Positions 1-8,607 of a stretch of 64,000 bases of DNA are shown here, in pieces. The translations under genes were made by a program, and so were the position numbers. The number at the start of each line of letters is the position of its first letter. Position 1 is the stretch's first letter. The stretch covers positions 1 to 64,000 of the forward strand of contig JAZQVC010000045.1 of the NCBI GenBank assembly GCA_045631645.1, read 5' to 3'. This stretch comes from SIG459 sp045631645 (lineage in GTDB: Bacteria; Bacillota; Clostridia; Oscillospirales; Oscillospiraceae). A model generated the notes under the pieces. That model made no database searches and was not told the origin of the DNA. It saw nothing but the letters and a program-made list of their open reading frames with translations.

Positions 1-874
1 TTGTCTTCCTAAGCCCGCTTGGCCTCCGACTTCGTCGGGTGAGGGGGAGGTAGGTGTGGCAGCGTGCGCCGCAGAGCTTGCCTGCGAAGGGGGGCTGCAT
101 CATCAGCTGGCTGATAAGTCTGGGACGGGTGGGCTCGGAGATATCCAGGATGATACCGCCGCCGCCAAAATAGCCAAGATAAAGCTCGTTGGGTCTGTCC
201 GCGGAAATGGTGCAGGCGTGGCACATTGCCCAGTCTTTTTCCGCTGCGTGGCCAACGGGATAAGTGCCCTCAATCATGCCGTCCTTGAACTGCTGGGGCA
301 TAAACCAGCGGCCGCACTCAAAGGGAGCGGTGGGGTCGGAGATATCCAGAATGCGGACGATGAAGCCAACATAGCCGGGGCACTCGGCAGGCATATATAC
401 ATACTTGCCGCCGTTATAGGCAAAGCGGTGAACGCCCATGCCATTGGGAACGCCGGTGTCCCAGTGGCTGAGAAGCTTGGGGTGAACGGGGTCTTCCTTC
501 AGGTCATAGATCTGGAGACCGCCGAGGGCGGGGTCGCCGGGATTGATGCCGTGGAGGAAAGGAACGCCGCCGCCCAGAGCCACGATGAGGAGGCCGTCGG
601 CAACCTGAATTTTGGGGGTGGACTGTGCAAAATATACCTTGGGGTCGCTGACCTCAATGTAGTTGAGAACAGTGGGATTGGTGGGGTCGGTGACATCAAG
701 AACATTGACGCCGGCACCCTTGAAGGAACCGCAGTACATATAGTACTTGTCACCGGTTTTGTAAAGGGCCATCTGGAAGGCATTGATGCCGTTGAGGTCG
801 GAGAAGCCGACAACTTCCATATTCTTTATATAGCCCTTGTTGGTTTCGCTTTTAGCGTAGAAGGGAATGGACAT
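1..874 (-). CDS. LVIVD-repeat (beta-propeller-like) protein, C-terminus cut by window edge
   Basis: The reading frame starts at ATG 874 behind a GGGGGTG ribosome site and is open to base 2, about 291 residues. It has at least four repeats of the form V/I-L-D-V/I-x-D/E-P-T-x-P (for example VLDVTDPTNP, ILDISDPTAP, ILDISEPTRP), the hallmark of the LVIVD repeat family, whose members are predicted to fold as beta-propellers; their biochemical role is mostly unknown. No signal peptide is seen, so it is probably cytoplasmic. It lies 18 bp behind the flavodoxin-like gene and is the last visible gene of the operon starting at 3956. The last 15 or so codons before the edge turn arginine-rich over a small palindromic stretch (about 20-45), unlike the rest. 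Confidence 0.75.
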   Translation of the reverse strand, partial: MSIPFYAKSETNKGYIKNMEVVGFSDLNGINAFQMALYKTGDKYYMYCGSFKGAGVNVLDVTDPTNPTVLNYIEVSDPKVYFAQSTPKIQVADGLLIVALGGGVPFLHGINPGDPALGGLQIYDLKEDPVHPKLLSHWDTGVPNGMGVHRFAYNGGKYVYMPAECPGYVGFIVRILDISDPTAPFECGRWFMPQQFKDGMIEGTYPVGHAAEKDWAMCHACTISADRPNELYLGYFGGGGIILDISEPTRPRLISQLMMQPPFAGKLCGARCHTYLPLTRRSRRPSGLRKT

Positions 875-892
875 ATGGTGCACCCCCACAAA

Positions 893-1882
893 TCAGGCCT
901 TGCTGGGGGGAGTGGTGGGCTCGCATACTGCGGTGTAGTGAGCCTTGCGTGCCTGGAATTCGGGATCCTTATAGAGGTTCATCAGGCGGCTTTCGTTCTC
1001 GAAGATATCCTTGCCGTGGGCAGCCTTGCCGGAAATGAGGTCATGGCAGTGCCAGATCTGGCCTACGGGGCCAAGGTTTTCGTCGTTGACAAGCTTCATT
1101 GCGCCGTCGATAACTTCCAGATGTCCTTCCAGACCGCAGAGCTCGCAAACGGCGTGGTTGGTGCCGGGGAAGATATAGAAGTTGTTGCCGTGGCAGTGGG
1201 GGCATGCGCCGTCAACGCCCTTCCAAAGGTCGATATCCTCGGAGCCGGGAACCATTACATGGTTATCCATGAGGAACTGAGCGGCTTCAACCAGGTTGCG
1301 GCCGATTTCCTTCATGCGCTCAATCTTGTCATCATGCATGATAACATCCTTGGACCAGGACCAGAATTCATTGTTAACAATCTTCCAGCCGGGGGACATG
1401 GCCAGCATGGCGTGGTCGGTCTCGGTGCGGCATGCCCAGCCGGAGCCGCCGATGCCAACGAAGGAAATTGCCTTCTGCTGGAACAGACGGGGGTTGAGGC
1501 CTTCCTTGCCCTGCTCCTTCAGCTTGCCGTCCAGCATGAGCAGCATGCCGGTGTCATGGCCGGGGCCCATACGGTCGGTGATGGAGTGGAAAAGGCCGGT
1601 GCCGCCGGATTCGAAGATGGGGTCAACAACCAGAACGCCGTCAGCCTCGATCATCTTCTCGTAGAGAGCGTTGAAGTCGTCCTTGCGGGTGCAAATCATG
1701 CCCTTGCCCATAACAAGGCCGCGGGAGCAGGCAACGCAGCCGCTGCAGTATTCAATATTCCAGTCCATCAGATGGATGAACTCGATTTCAGCGCCCATTT
1801 CCTTTGCTGCTTCAAGACCAACACGGCACATGGTGTCGTTATTTCCGTTTTTGGTGCCAAGAGAGATACCAAGAATTTTCAT
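893..1882 (-). CDS. Flavodoxin-fold NAD(P)H-dependent FMN reductase with C-terminal zinc ribbon
   Basis: A 329-residue protein. The N-terminus (MKILGISLGTKNGNNDT) is the FMN phosphate-binding loop of the NADPH-dependent FMN reductase/flavodoxin family. A cysteine cluster follows at about residues 47-70 (CSGCVAC, then a further C before RKDD), as in iron-sulfur-flavoprotein relatives. The last third, beyond the normal ~190-residue domain, carries a CPHC...CELC pair typical of a zinc ribbon. It probably passes electrons from NAD(P)H through FMN to a partner. It starts 7 bp behind GGAGG and sits between the EthD-like and LVIVD genes. Substrate unknown. Confidence 0.8.
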   Translation of the reverse strand: MKILGISLGTKNGNNDTMCRVGLEAAKEMGAEIEFIHLMDWNIEYCSGCVACSRGLVMGKGMICTRKDDFNALYEKMIEADGVLVVDPIFESGGTGLFHSITDRMGPGHDTGMLLMLDGKLKEQGKEGLNPRLFQQKAISFVGIGGSGWACRTETDHAMLAMSPGWKIVNNEFWSWSKDVIMHDDKIERMKEIGRNLVEAAQFLMDNHVMVPGSEDIDLWKGVDGACPHCHGNNFYIFPGTNHAVCELCGLEGHLEVIDGAMKLVNDENLGPVGQIWHCHDLISGKAAHGKDIFENESRLMNLYKDPEFQARKAHYTAVCEPTTPPSKA

Positions 1883-1908
1883 TTAATTTCCTCCAATAAA
1901 TTGTTTGT

Positions 1909-2739
1909 TTATCTCATCGTGATATAACCGCGGTACTGGGTAAGGTTGTCGCTGGCGGCCATATCGGAAAGGAACATACTTACTATGTAGTGGTTGCTCT
2001 TCAGGAAGGGGAATGCATTCTCCTGAGCCCATGCGGGAGCGGCCATATCGGCAGTGCCTTCAACGGCTGCGGCGTACCACTCTTCGGGACCATCGAACCA
2101 CATTTCAACAACTCTGTCGAACTTGCAGCCAACAACGTCCTTGTAGATTTTGCTGGAGAGGAAGCGGTTAACCTCGGGGCGGTTCTTGAAATAAGGCACG
2201 AAGACCTCGTTGAACCACTTTTCGCCCTCTTCTGCATCGGGCCAGCGGAGAACGAACTGCCAACGATAGTTGGGACCGTCGGCAATGGTGCGGCCCTTGC
2301 CCTTATAGTCATCCTGCCAGTTGATGGGGATGTGGGCGAAAACGAAGGGAGGCATCTCACCGCCGCCGGAGGAGCGGTGGGTGTCGCCGTCCATGTTGGC
2401 GGCCTTAGAAAGGTCAATATTGTCGTCGGGAATCATGCCCTGCCAACGGAGAACCTCAACGGGCATACGCTCGGTGAAAGCGTTGACGCTCATTTCGGGA
2501 GCCATCTCGTTGGTGAGCCAGTAATGCTCGGTCATCTGGAAGCGGCGGGTGCCGAAACGCTCACCCTGAGGAGGGGTGGGAAGAGCATTATAGAAAGCAT
2601 ACTTGGTAACATAGGGGCCGAACTTGCTGATGGAATCGGGAATGTGGGTTGCATAGAGCCAGTACTGGAGTCTATGGCGATATTCTTCGCGCACACAGTC
2701 AACAAAAATAAGGCTGCGCATGGGACGATACTCAAACAT
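1909..2739 (-). CDS. Uncharacterised protein, probable tandem dimeric alpha/beta barrel (EthD-like)
   Basis: A 276-residue soluble protein with no signal or membrane segment, starting 7 bp behind AGGAGG. The first ~70 residues (LIFVDCVREEYRHRLQYW, then a Y-rich helix and a strand) resemble the ferredoxin-like half of EthD/dimeric alpha-beta barrel proteins. The second half (QFVLRWPDAEEGEKWFNEVF, later VVEMWFDGPEEWYAA) has the same strand-helix rhythm, suggesting two fused copies. Such folds include small-molecule isomerases, cyclases and monooxygenase-like proteins, so no reaction is assigned. It lies 26 bp upstream of the flavodoxin gene in the same operon. A 104-bp gap to the URO-D gene holds no clear terminator. 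Confidence 0.55.
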   Translation of the reverse strand: MFEYRPMRSLIFVDCVREEYRHRLQYWLYATHIPDSISKFGPYVTKYAFYNALPTPPQGERFGTRRFQMTEHYWLTNEMAPEMSVNAFTERMPVEVLRWQGMIPDDNIDLSKAANMDGDTHRSSGGGEMPPFVFAHIPINWQDDYKGKGRTIADGPNYRWQFVLRWPDAEEGEKWFNEVFVPYFKNRPEVNRFLSSKIYKDVVGCKFDRVVEMWFDGPEEWYAAAVEGTADMAAPAWAQENAFPFLKSNHYIVSMFLSDMAASDNLTQYRGYITMR

Positions 2740-2843
2740 GGATATACCTCCTGAATATATTTAAGTGAACAAAATTATTTTAACAAAATGCGCATTAAAA
2801 AACAATGCCGCAAACAGCCGAAAAGATGTACTTTTTTATAGAA

Positions 2844-3956
2844 TTACCTTACAGAATCAATCATTGCTTTGAGGTTTTCTATTTTACAGTTGAGAGGGAC
2901 TTCGCAGCCGCTGCCAAGGATGAAGCCGCCTTCAATACCCATATCAAGAAGCTTGTCGCAATATTCGCTGACCTTGTCGGGGGTGGAGAAAGCGAGAAGG
3001 GCAGGGGGGACGTCGCCGCGAATGACCTGATAGCCCTTGAGAATTTCATAGGCCTTGAAAATGTCGGTGGCACCGTCAAGCTCGATGATGCAGCAGGCCT
3101 TGGGGAGCTCCTTGAAATAATGGAGCATGGGCAGCCAGTTGCCGTCGCAGTGGACAACGCTGGTGATGCCTGCCTCGTAGAAGCCAAGAATCATCTGCTT
3201 GAGATAGGGCCAGGCGAATTCTTCGAACATTTCCATGGAGATGAAAGTTGCGGAGGAACGCATGGCGAAAATGGCGATGCGGTTGCCGCCTGCGCTCTTT
3301 ACGCCGGTGATACCGGTCTTGATGATTTCGGGGGTTGCCTTTTCGCAGGCAGCCTTAACCTTTTCGGGGCAGTCATAGAGGTCGCAGCAAAATTCACCCA
3401 TGCCGCGGGACATGGAGAAGGTGTCGAATGCGGGAGCGGTGCCGGAATGGAACATGAGGGGGATGTTTTTGCTGTCCCAGAACTTCTTGTTTTTCTTAAC
3501 TTCCATACCGCAGCCGATGAAGCCTTTGAGAACTTTGAACTTGAGGAAGGGGGGCTTGAAAGGAGGACTCTGAATGGAAGCCACAAAAGGAGTCTGCCAT
3601 GCGCCGAAGCCCTTTTCGATGATAAGGTCATAGTCGCTCTGCTGCATGATTTCTTCCTCAATAAACTGGAAGAGGGCGTTGTCGTCAAGCTCGCGGCCGG
3701 GGATGCGCACCTTCATCTGCTCAATGTAGGTGACAGTCTTAGGGCCGAGGGGGAACATCACATCGGGATAGCCGGTAACTTCGCAGCATTTTTTGTAGGC
3801 GTCCATCCATGCGTCGTTGCCCTTAAAAATGTCTGCCTGAGTGACGCCGGCGGGAACGGCGGCGAAAGTGCAGATGTGGGGGAAAACGGGGATATCCTTC
3901 TTGCTTGCAAAGGGCTTGAGGCTCATTGCGTGGTCGAATTTTTCCTGACTGGTCAT
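2844..3956 (-). CDS. Uroporphyrinogen decarboxylase/methyltransferase (URO-D, MtaA-like) family protein
   Basis: A 370-residue protein of the URO-D superfamily, which includes haem-pathway HemE and the zinc-dependent corrinoid methyltransferases MtaA/MtbA/CmuA. It has the late superfamily landmarks VVHCDGNWLP (His269, Cys270, Asp271) and ILGSGCEVP (Cys351). The spacing suits zinc ligands His-x-Asp...Cys, where MtaA has His-x-Cys...Cys. This favours a methyltransferase-type metal site rather than HemE, which has none. No corrinoid protein is visible in the window. It starts at ATG 3956, 7 bp behind GAGAGGAG, and appears to be the first gene of the LysR-adjacent operon. Substrate unknown. Confidence 0.75.
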   Translation of the reverse strand: MTSQEKFDHAMSLKPFASKKDIPVFPHICTFAAVPAGVTQADIFKGNDAWMDAYKKCCEVTGYPDVMFPLGPKTVTYIEQMKVRIPGRELDDNALFQFIEEEIMQQSDYDLIIEKGFGAWQTPFVASIQSPPFKPPFLKFKVLKGFIGCGMEVKKNKKFWDSKNIPLMFHSGTAPAFDTFSMSRGMGEFCCDLYDCPEKVKAACEKATPEIIKTGITGVKSAGGNRIAIFAMRSSATFISMEMFEEFAWPYLKQMILGFYEAGITSVVHCDGNWLPMLHYFKELPKACCIIELDGATDIFKAYEILKGYQVIRGDVPPALLAFSTPDKVSEYCDKLLDMGIEGGFILGSGCEVPLNCKIENLKAMIDSVR

Positions 3957-3994
3957 ATGAAAAACTCCTCTCAGTTTCTTTATAATACAAAAAG

Positions 3995-4023
3995 ATTATA
4001 CCGAGAGGAGTGAACTTTGTGAA
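3995..4023 (-). promoter_or_regulatory. Promoter of the URO-D operon
   Basis: On the minus strand TTCACA (4018-4023), a 17-bp spacer and a perfect TATAAT (3995-4000) form a sigma-A type promoter about 40 bp before the start at 3956. A perfect 9-bp inverted repeat (3964-3972 and 4003-4011) has one arm in the spacer and the other on the ribosome binding site. Confidence 0.5.
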
Positions 4024-4055
4024 ATTGTGTTTTTAATTGGGGCTATAACAAAATG

Positions 4056-4937
4056 TTATTGATTTTCTATTAATTCAAGAAAGTAGGTTATAGCAGGATT
4101 GTTGTTTTCCTTTCGCCAGACTATGCAGGTTGAGGCATCGCCGAGGGGGATTTCGTCTATGAGGCGGATATCGGGATTGCCTGCAATGCTGGAATGATGG
4201 TTGATAACGCCGATGCCCAGACCAAGCTCAATCCAAAGGAGGATGGTTGCAAGGTTGGGGGCTTCTCTTATGGTGAGAGGGCCGCAGTCTATGGTGCGAA
4301 AATGGCTGAGAGCGTGCTCATAGCCGGAGCGGCAATCCTCCTGAGAGGTGAGAAGGAGGGTTTCCTGCATAAGGTCTTCCATTTTGATAGTTTCTTTCTG
4401 TCCCAAAGGCAGACGTCTGCTTATGGCGAAAACGGCGGTATCGTGGGTGTAGACCTTGTAGTTAACTCCGTCCATATCTCCGATGTCAAAGTGGAGGGTG
4501 AATGCGGCGTCGATGAGGCCCTCACGGAGGAGTCTTCTCAGCTCGCCGAAGGAGCCCTTACTTATGCGCAGGTCAATGTTGGGATGCTTTTTCATAAAGC
4601 GGCGGAAAACCTCGGTGAGCTCTGCGCCCAACCACTGACCTTCAAGCAGACCCAATCTCAGCTCTCCGGTGTAGCCCTGCCCGAGGGTCTGCACCTTTTT
4701 GATAAGCTGCTGCTGAGAATCGTGAATGCTGCCTAGCTCCCGGGCGAGGAGTGCTCCTGCAGGAGTGGTGGTAACGCCTTTGCTGCCGCGGATAAAAAGT
4801 TGAGTATTCAGTTCCTGCTCGAGGGAGGATATCTGGCGGCTCAGTCCCGGCTGGCTCATATAAAGCCGCGCCGCAGCCTTTGTGAAATTAAGAGTTTCCG
4901 CAAGGGCAAGAAAGCATTTTATCTGTGTTGTGTTCAT
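4056..4937 (-). CDS. LysR-family transcriptional regulator
   Basis: A 293-residue protein with the LysR winged-helix at residues 1-60 (CFLALAETLNFTKAAARL, then MSQPGLSRQISSLE) and a periplasmic-binding-protein-like effector domain after about residue 90. Full length for the family. It reads in the same direction as, and ends just upstream of, the URO-D/EthD/flavodoxin/LVIVD operon, with its own promoter for that operon in the 99-bp gap. By the usual LysR pattern it is the likely local activator, responding to a substrate or product of those enzymes. The effector is not known. Confidence 0.9.
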   Translation of the reverse strand: MNTTQIKCFLALAETLNFTKAAARLYMSQPGLSRQISSLEQELNTQLFIRGSKGVTTTPAGALLARELGSIHDSQQQLIKKVQTLGQGYTGELRLGLLEGQWLGAELTEVFRRFMKKHPNIDLRISKGSFGELRRLLREGLIDAAFTLHFDIGDMDGVNYKVYTHDTAVFAISRRLPLGQKETIKMEDLMQETLLLTSQEDCRSGYEHALSHFRTIDCGPLTIREAPNLATILLWIELGLGIGVINHHSSIAGNPDIRLIDEIPLGDASTCIVWRKENNNPAITYFLELIENQ

Positions 4938-5069
4938 TGTTTTTCATCTCACTCGGTAGTGAATTTATTCAGCACATAGCTGCCGGTGAAGCAACCCACG
5001 CAGCGTCCTTCGCGCCTCGGTAGCCTAGGGGAATTATATCACGGCGGCATTGGTGAGTAAAGACAAAGA

Positions 5070-5099
5070 AAAGCCTCCGCCATTTTTGACGGAGGCTTT
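5070..5099 (-). terminator. Terminator of hflKC
   Basis: A 10-bp perfect stem (AAAGCCTCCG / CGGAGGCTTT) with a 10-base loop, followed on the minus strand by a T-rich run. It lies 35 bp beyond the hflC stop. Confidence 0.8.
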
Positions 5100-5134
5100 G
5101 TATCAGTATGTTTTAGGGAAGCGATAAGCGGCTT

Positions 5135-6019
5135 TTAATTGTTGCCGAGAAGCATCTGGGCAAGCGCAGAGTCTGCGGAGAGGATTATAGTTTTTTCATC
5201 GCCGTTAAGACTTTGCTTCAAAGCCTCCAAAGCAAGGGTGAACTCATAGAAATCTTTCTTGTCGTCGCTGTTGTAGGCCTCGGCCAGCATGCGCATATAT
5301 TCTGCTTCACCCTCTGCCTCCAGCTTGGCGGCTTCTGCCTTGGCGTTGGAGACGATTATATTGACCTGCTTATCCACATTGTTGCGGATAATGGAAGCCT
5401 CATAATTGCCGTCGGCGGTGAATTTTTCAGCGATCTGGTTGCGTTCGGAAATCATGCGGGAATAGACGGCGTTGAGGTTACTGTCGGGCAGATCAAAGCG
5501 CTTTATTTTTACATCCTCTATTCCTATGCCATAGGTGAGAGCAAGCTCATCAACATTGGAGGCTATGCCGTTATATATAACATTTCGCTCGGCTCCGTCG
5601 TCCATATTGATGATATCTGCCTGTGCAAGAGTGCCCATAACCTTTTTCAGTTCGTTATAGGTTATAGCATCAAGGCGCTGTTCGGCAGAGGCAGTTGTGC
5701 CGAGCGTCTGGTAGAACTTCTTAGGGTCTTCAATGCGCCAAACTACGTAGCAGTCCACGGTCATGTTCTGCTTGTCACTGGTAAGCACCTCGGAGGGAGG
5801 AATGTCATAGAGCATGGCGGCTTTGGTAAAGCTTTTTACGGTATCGAGGAAGGGTACCTTGAAATGAAGACCGGCGGTGTCGGTTGTTTTGATTATCTTG
5901 GAAAAACGCACAACGCATGCATATTCGTTTTCCTGAACGGAGTACATGGAGCCGCTCAAAACAATAATTGCAAGAAGGATGACCAAAACGGAGATAAGAA
6001 CAGTTTTAACTTTTTTCAT
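5135..6019 (-). CDS. hflC: HflC-type SPFH (band 7/stomatin) membrane protein
   Basis: A 294-residue protein with one N-terminal membrane helix (residues about 5-24, VLISVLVILLAIIVL) followed by an SPFH/band-7 domain (EYACVVRFSKI, then GLHFKVPFLDTV) and an Ala/Glu-rich coiled coil (residues about 220-250, AKAEAAKLEAEGEAEYMR). In other bacteria HflC with HflK forms a large membrane cage around FtsH protease and modulates quality control of membrane proteins. It lies 12 bp behind hflK in a two-gene operon ended by the hairpin at 5070-5099. The start follows GGGGGTG. Normal length for the family. Confidence 0.88.
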   Translation of the reverse strand: MKKVKTVLISVLVILLAIIVLSGSMYSVQENEYACVVRFSKIIKTTDTAGLHFKVPFLDTVKSFTKAAMLYDIPPSEVLTSDKQNMTVDCYVVWRIEDPKKFYQTLGTTASAEQRLDAITYNELKKVMGTLAQADIINMDDGAERNVIYNGIASNVDELALTYGIGIEDVKIKRFDLPDSNLNAVYSRMISERNQIAEKFTADGNYEASIIRNNVDKQVNIIVSNAKAEAAKLEAEGEAEYMRMLAEAYNSDDKKDFYEFTLALEALKQSLNGDEKTIILSADSALAQMLLGNN

Positions 6020-6031
6020 ACGGACACCCCC

Positions 6032-7009
6032 TTAGTCAGTAAAGCTTTCAAGGGGCAGAATTTTTTCAATTCCGCTGCTTCCGGTATCAATATAAACTTT
6101 CACACCGGGGAGTATTTCCCTTATAGCTTCGTAATACATTCTGGTTTTGGTTATTCCGGGGTTAAGCGCATATTCGGCATACATTGCATTGAACATGGCG
6201 ACTTGCTCTGCAGCCTCATTGATGCGGCGCTGTTTGAGATATTCGGCGTTCTGGATGAGCTTGTCGGCCTCAGCCTGAGCGGAGGGGAGCTGAGCGTTCT
6301 GATATGCTTTGGCATCGTTCACCACGGTATCTGCTCTCTGCTTGGAGGTTTCAACTGCCTTGAAAGCTTCAATAACCTCCTGAGTGGGGGGCTCGGAGTC
6401 CTGAATTTTTACATCTACAAGGCTCAAACCGATGTCATAATCAGTGAGAACCTCAGTCACAAGCTCCTTCACCTGGCGCTGGATGTTTTCCTTGCCGTCA
6501 GTGAGAACACTGTCAACGGTGCTGGAACCTACCACATTGCGGATCTGGCTTTGAATGAGATTTTTAAGAATAAGCTGGGGGTCATTGGAGGCGTAGAGAT
6601 ATTTTACGGGGTCGGAGATTTTGTATTCTACGAAGAAATCCACGTTGACTATGTTGTAGTCGCCGGTGATCATTACGCTTTCCTCTTCAACAATGGAGTA
6701 GTCGGCAAGACCTTCGGTGCGATAACCCAACTCGATTTTCTGGTATACATTTACATTTACCTTTCGCACTTTCTGGATTCCGAAAGGCAGCTTGAAGTGT
6801 ACGCCTGCATCGTTGACATCGGTGACTTTTCCGAAGGTAGTGACAACGGCTTGCTGTTTGTCGTCAACGGTGTAGAAGCAGGTGCATATCCCTATGAAGA
6901 GTATAAATGCCAGAATAACTATCGGTACGATGCGGCCGATGCGCTTGACAGTCTCTTTTGCAGCGGTGGCATTGGCGGTTTTGACCGGACGGTTGTTGAA
7001 CGGTCTCAT
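6032..7009 (-). CDS. hflK: HflK-type SPFH membrane protein
   Basis: A 325-residue partner of HflC. It has a short cytoplasmic N-terminus, a membrane helix at about residues 27-50 (IVPIVILAFILFIGICTC), an SPFH domain (QQAVVTTFGKVTDV, GVHFKLPFGIQKV), and a C-terminal coiled-coil segment (AQAEADKLIQNAEYLKQ). The start follows AAAGGAG. A probable minus-strand promoter lies 60-90 bp upstream. In the known complex HflK and HflC alternate to form the FtsH cage; the same role is inferred here from the pair. Confidence 0.88.
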   Translation of the reverse strand: MRPFNNRPVKTANATAAKETVKRIGRIVPIVILAFILFIGICTCFYTVDDKQQAVVTTFGKVTDVNDAGVHFKLPFGIQKVRKVNVNVYQKIELGYRTEGLADYSIVEEESVMITGDYNIVNVDFFVEYKISDPVKYLYASNDPQLILKNLIQSQIRNVVGSSTVDSVLTDGKENIQRQVKELVTEVLTDYDIGLSLVDVKIQDSEPPTQEVIEAFKAVETSKQRADTVVNDAKAYQNAQLPSAQAEADKLIQNAEYLKQRRINEAAEQVAMFNAMYAEYALNPGITKTRMYYEAIREILPGVKVYIDTGSSGIEKILPLESFTD

Positions 7010-7070
7010 ATGTGTGCATTCTCCTTTCTAAATCTATGCGGAATTGATTTTTATCCTGTTAATACACAAT

Positions 7071-7099
7071 AAGTCTACTATAGTTTGATATTTTTTTCA
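7071..7099 (-). promoter_or_regulatory. Probable hflKC promoter
   Basis: Minus strand TTGAAA (7094-7099), a 17-bp spacer and TAGACT (7071-7076). The -10 is imperfect. Confidence 0.4.
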
Positions 7100-7183
7100 A
7101 TGTTTTTCCTATGTGCATACAGTATAGAGCTTCCACAAGGTGGAATGTCAATTGCCTTGGGAGAAAAAGCTGCAGAAAAACAA

Positions 7184-7218
7184 AAAACGCAGCTCCCGCA
7201 TAGGGGAGACTGCGTTTT
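7184..7218 (-). terminator. Terminator of the MATE gene
   Basis: AAAACGCAG/CTGCGTTTT arms plus an inner CTCCC/GGGAG pairing form a long stem 10 bp beyond the MATE stop. A T-rich tail lies on the minus strand. Confidence 0.75.
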
Positions 7219-7227
7219 CGAAACAGA

Positions 7228-8607
7228 TTAAGACAGCTGAGCAAACTGTTTTTCCTTCTCGTCCAGCATTTTGGATATTTTTTTATAAAGCAGCACTGCG
7301 AATATAAGGCCGATGACCTCGGCGATTATGGTGGAGAACCACACATAGCTGAGCACACCGGTGAGGGAGAGCAGCCATGCGAAGGGAAGCATAAAAATAA
7401 CAAGGCGGCAAAGGTTGATGAAAAGGGAATAGTGGGGGCGTCCGAGAGACTGGAAAGAGGTGCTTATGATAACGGAAATGGAACCGATGGGGATGGTGAT
7501 GCAGCATATTCTCACGGCAGGGATTCCGATTTCAAGCATATATGGGCTGGCATCGAAGAAGTTTAGCAGGGTGGCAGGAATGAACTGATAGAGCACCATA
7601 ACTGCGGTCGATACTATAAAGCCCACAATGAGGGAGAGCTTGAGAGTTTTGCGGACACGGTCGATTTTTCCTGCGCCGTAGTTATAGGAGAAAATGGAGA
7701 TTGTGCCGTTATTCATACCGAAGACGGGCATGAAACCGAAGGAATGAAGCTTCATCCAGATTCCGAAGAGGGCGGCGGCAGTGGTCGAAAAGCCCAAAAG
7801 AATGAGGTTCATGAAGAAAATCATAACGGAGTTCAGACTCATTATTACCATGCTGGGTATGCCCACGGCATAAATGCGGCCTATAATGCTCCAACGGGGC
7901 TTCATTTCGCGGAAGCGGAAATGTATGCCGGATTTAGCGCGGATGCAGAATATGAAGGCGAGAATTGCGCTGAGAATCTGACCGAGAACGGTTGCAACGG
8001 CTGCGCCGGCAATGCCCATTTCGGGGAAGGGACCTACTCCGAAGATAAGGAACCAGTCGAAGATTATATTGAATACTGCGCCGGAAATCTGGGCAATCAT
8101 GGATTGAGTGCTCTTGCCCAAAGCGATGAGCAGCTTTTCAAAGTTCTGGGCGAAGAAGGTGCCCAAAGAGAAATAGCATATTATGCGAAGATAGATTACG
8201 CCGCCTTCAACAATATCGGCAACATCGGTCTGCGCCACGAAAAAGGGGCGGGCAAGGAAAAGACCTATAAGGATGAATGCAACTATGTAGACGGCAGACA
8301 GGAAAATCTGCACATTGGCGGTGCGCTGGGCGTCGGCATGGTTTTTCTGTCCCAGCAAGCGGGAGAAGGAGGCGTTGGTGCCTATGCCGGTGCCGACGGC
8401 GATGGCGCTCATAATCATTTGAATGGGGAAGGCCAAAGACACGGCGGTGAGGGCATTTTCGCTTATACGGGCAACGAACATAGAGTCCACGATGTTGTAA
8501 AAAGCCTGCACGAACATGCTTATCATCATGGGGACTGACATTTTTATAAGCAGGGGGACAATCGGCAATGTGCCGAGGGGATTTTCTTTCCTGACTTCAG
8601 AACTCAT
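7228..8607 (-). CDS. MATE-family multidrug/metabolite exporter
   Basis: A 459-residue polytopic protein with about 12 membrane helices in two homologous halves, the normal size for MATE transporters, which export cationic drugs or metabolites using H+ or Na+ gradients. The N-terminus (GTLPIVPLLIKMSVPMMISM, then VQAFYNIVDSMFVARI) is the family signature. It starts at ATG 8607 behind AAGGAG. It is monocistronic, with its terminator at 7184-7218. The substrate cannot be read from sequence. Confidence 0.9.
   Translation of the reverse strand: MSSEVRKENPLGTLPIVPLLIKMSVPMMISMFVQAFYNIVDSMFVARISENALTAVSLAFPIQMIMSAIAVGTGIGTNASFSRLLGQKNHADAQRTANVQIFLSAVYIVAFILIGLFLARPFFVAQTDVADIVEGGVIYLRIICYFSLGTFFAQNFEKLLIALGKSTQSMIAQISGAVFNIIFDWFLIFGVGPFPEMGIAGAAVATVLGQILSAILAFIFCIRAKSGIHFRFREMKPRWSIIGRIYAVGIPSMVIMSLNSVMIFFMNLILLGFSTTAAALFGIWMKLHSFGFMPVFGMNNGTISIFSYNYGAGKIDRVRKTLKLSLIVGFIVSTAVMVLYQFIPATLLNFFDASPYMLEIGIPAVRICCITIPIGSISVIISTSFQSLGRPHYSLFINLCRLVIFMLPFAWLLSLTGVLSYVWFSTIIAEVIGLIFAVLLYKKISKMLDEKEKQFAQLS

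Noticed and set aside
56..1927. A 623-codon plus-strand open frame, and similar long frames opposite other real genes (for example 2805-4013, 5213-7072, 9177-10550 on the minus strand, 26493-28490 on the minus strand, 50724-53183 on the minus strand, 60663-62921 on the minus strand)
   Set aside because: Each is antisense to a gene with clear family motifs and a ribosome site. They lack own motifs and arise from codon bias leaving the opposite strand free of stops.
2844..3956. Haem-pathway HemE assignment for the URO-D protein
   Set aside because: The His-x-Asp...Cys metal site favours the methyltransferase branch, and no haem genes are nearby.
4950..5040. G+C-rich stretch with a repeated CTCGGTAG upstream of the LysR gene, considered as a structured RNA
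   Set aside because: It does not match SRP, 6S, tmRNA, T-box or any riboswitch pattern I could recall, and only weak pairings are visible.
7059..7244. A 61-codon minus-strand frame between hflK and the MATE gene
   Set aside because: It overlaps the MATE stop and its terminator hairpin and shows no motif or ribosome site.
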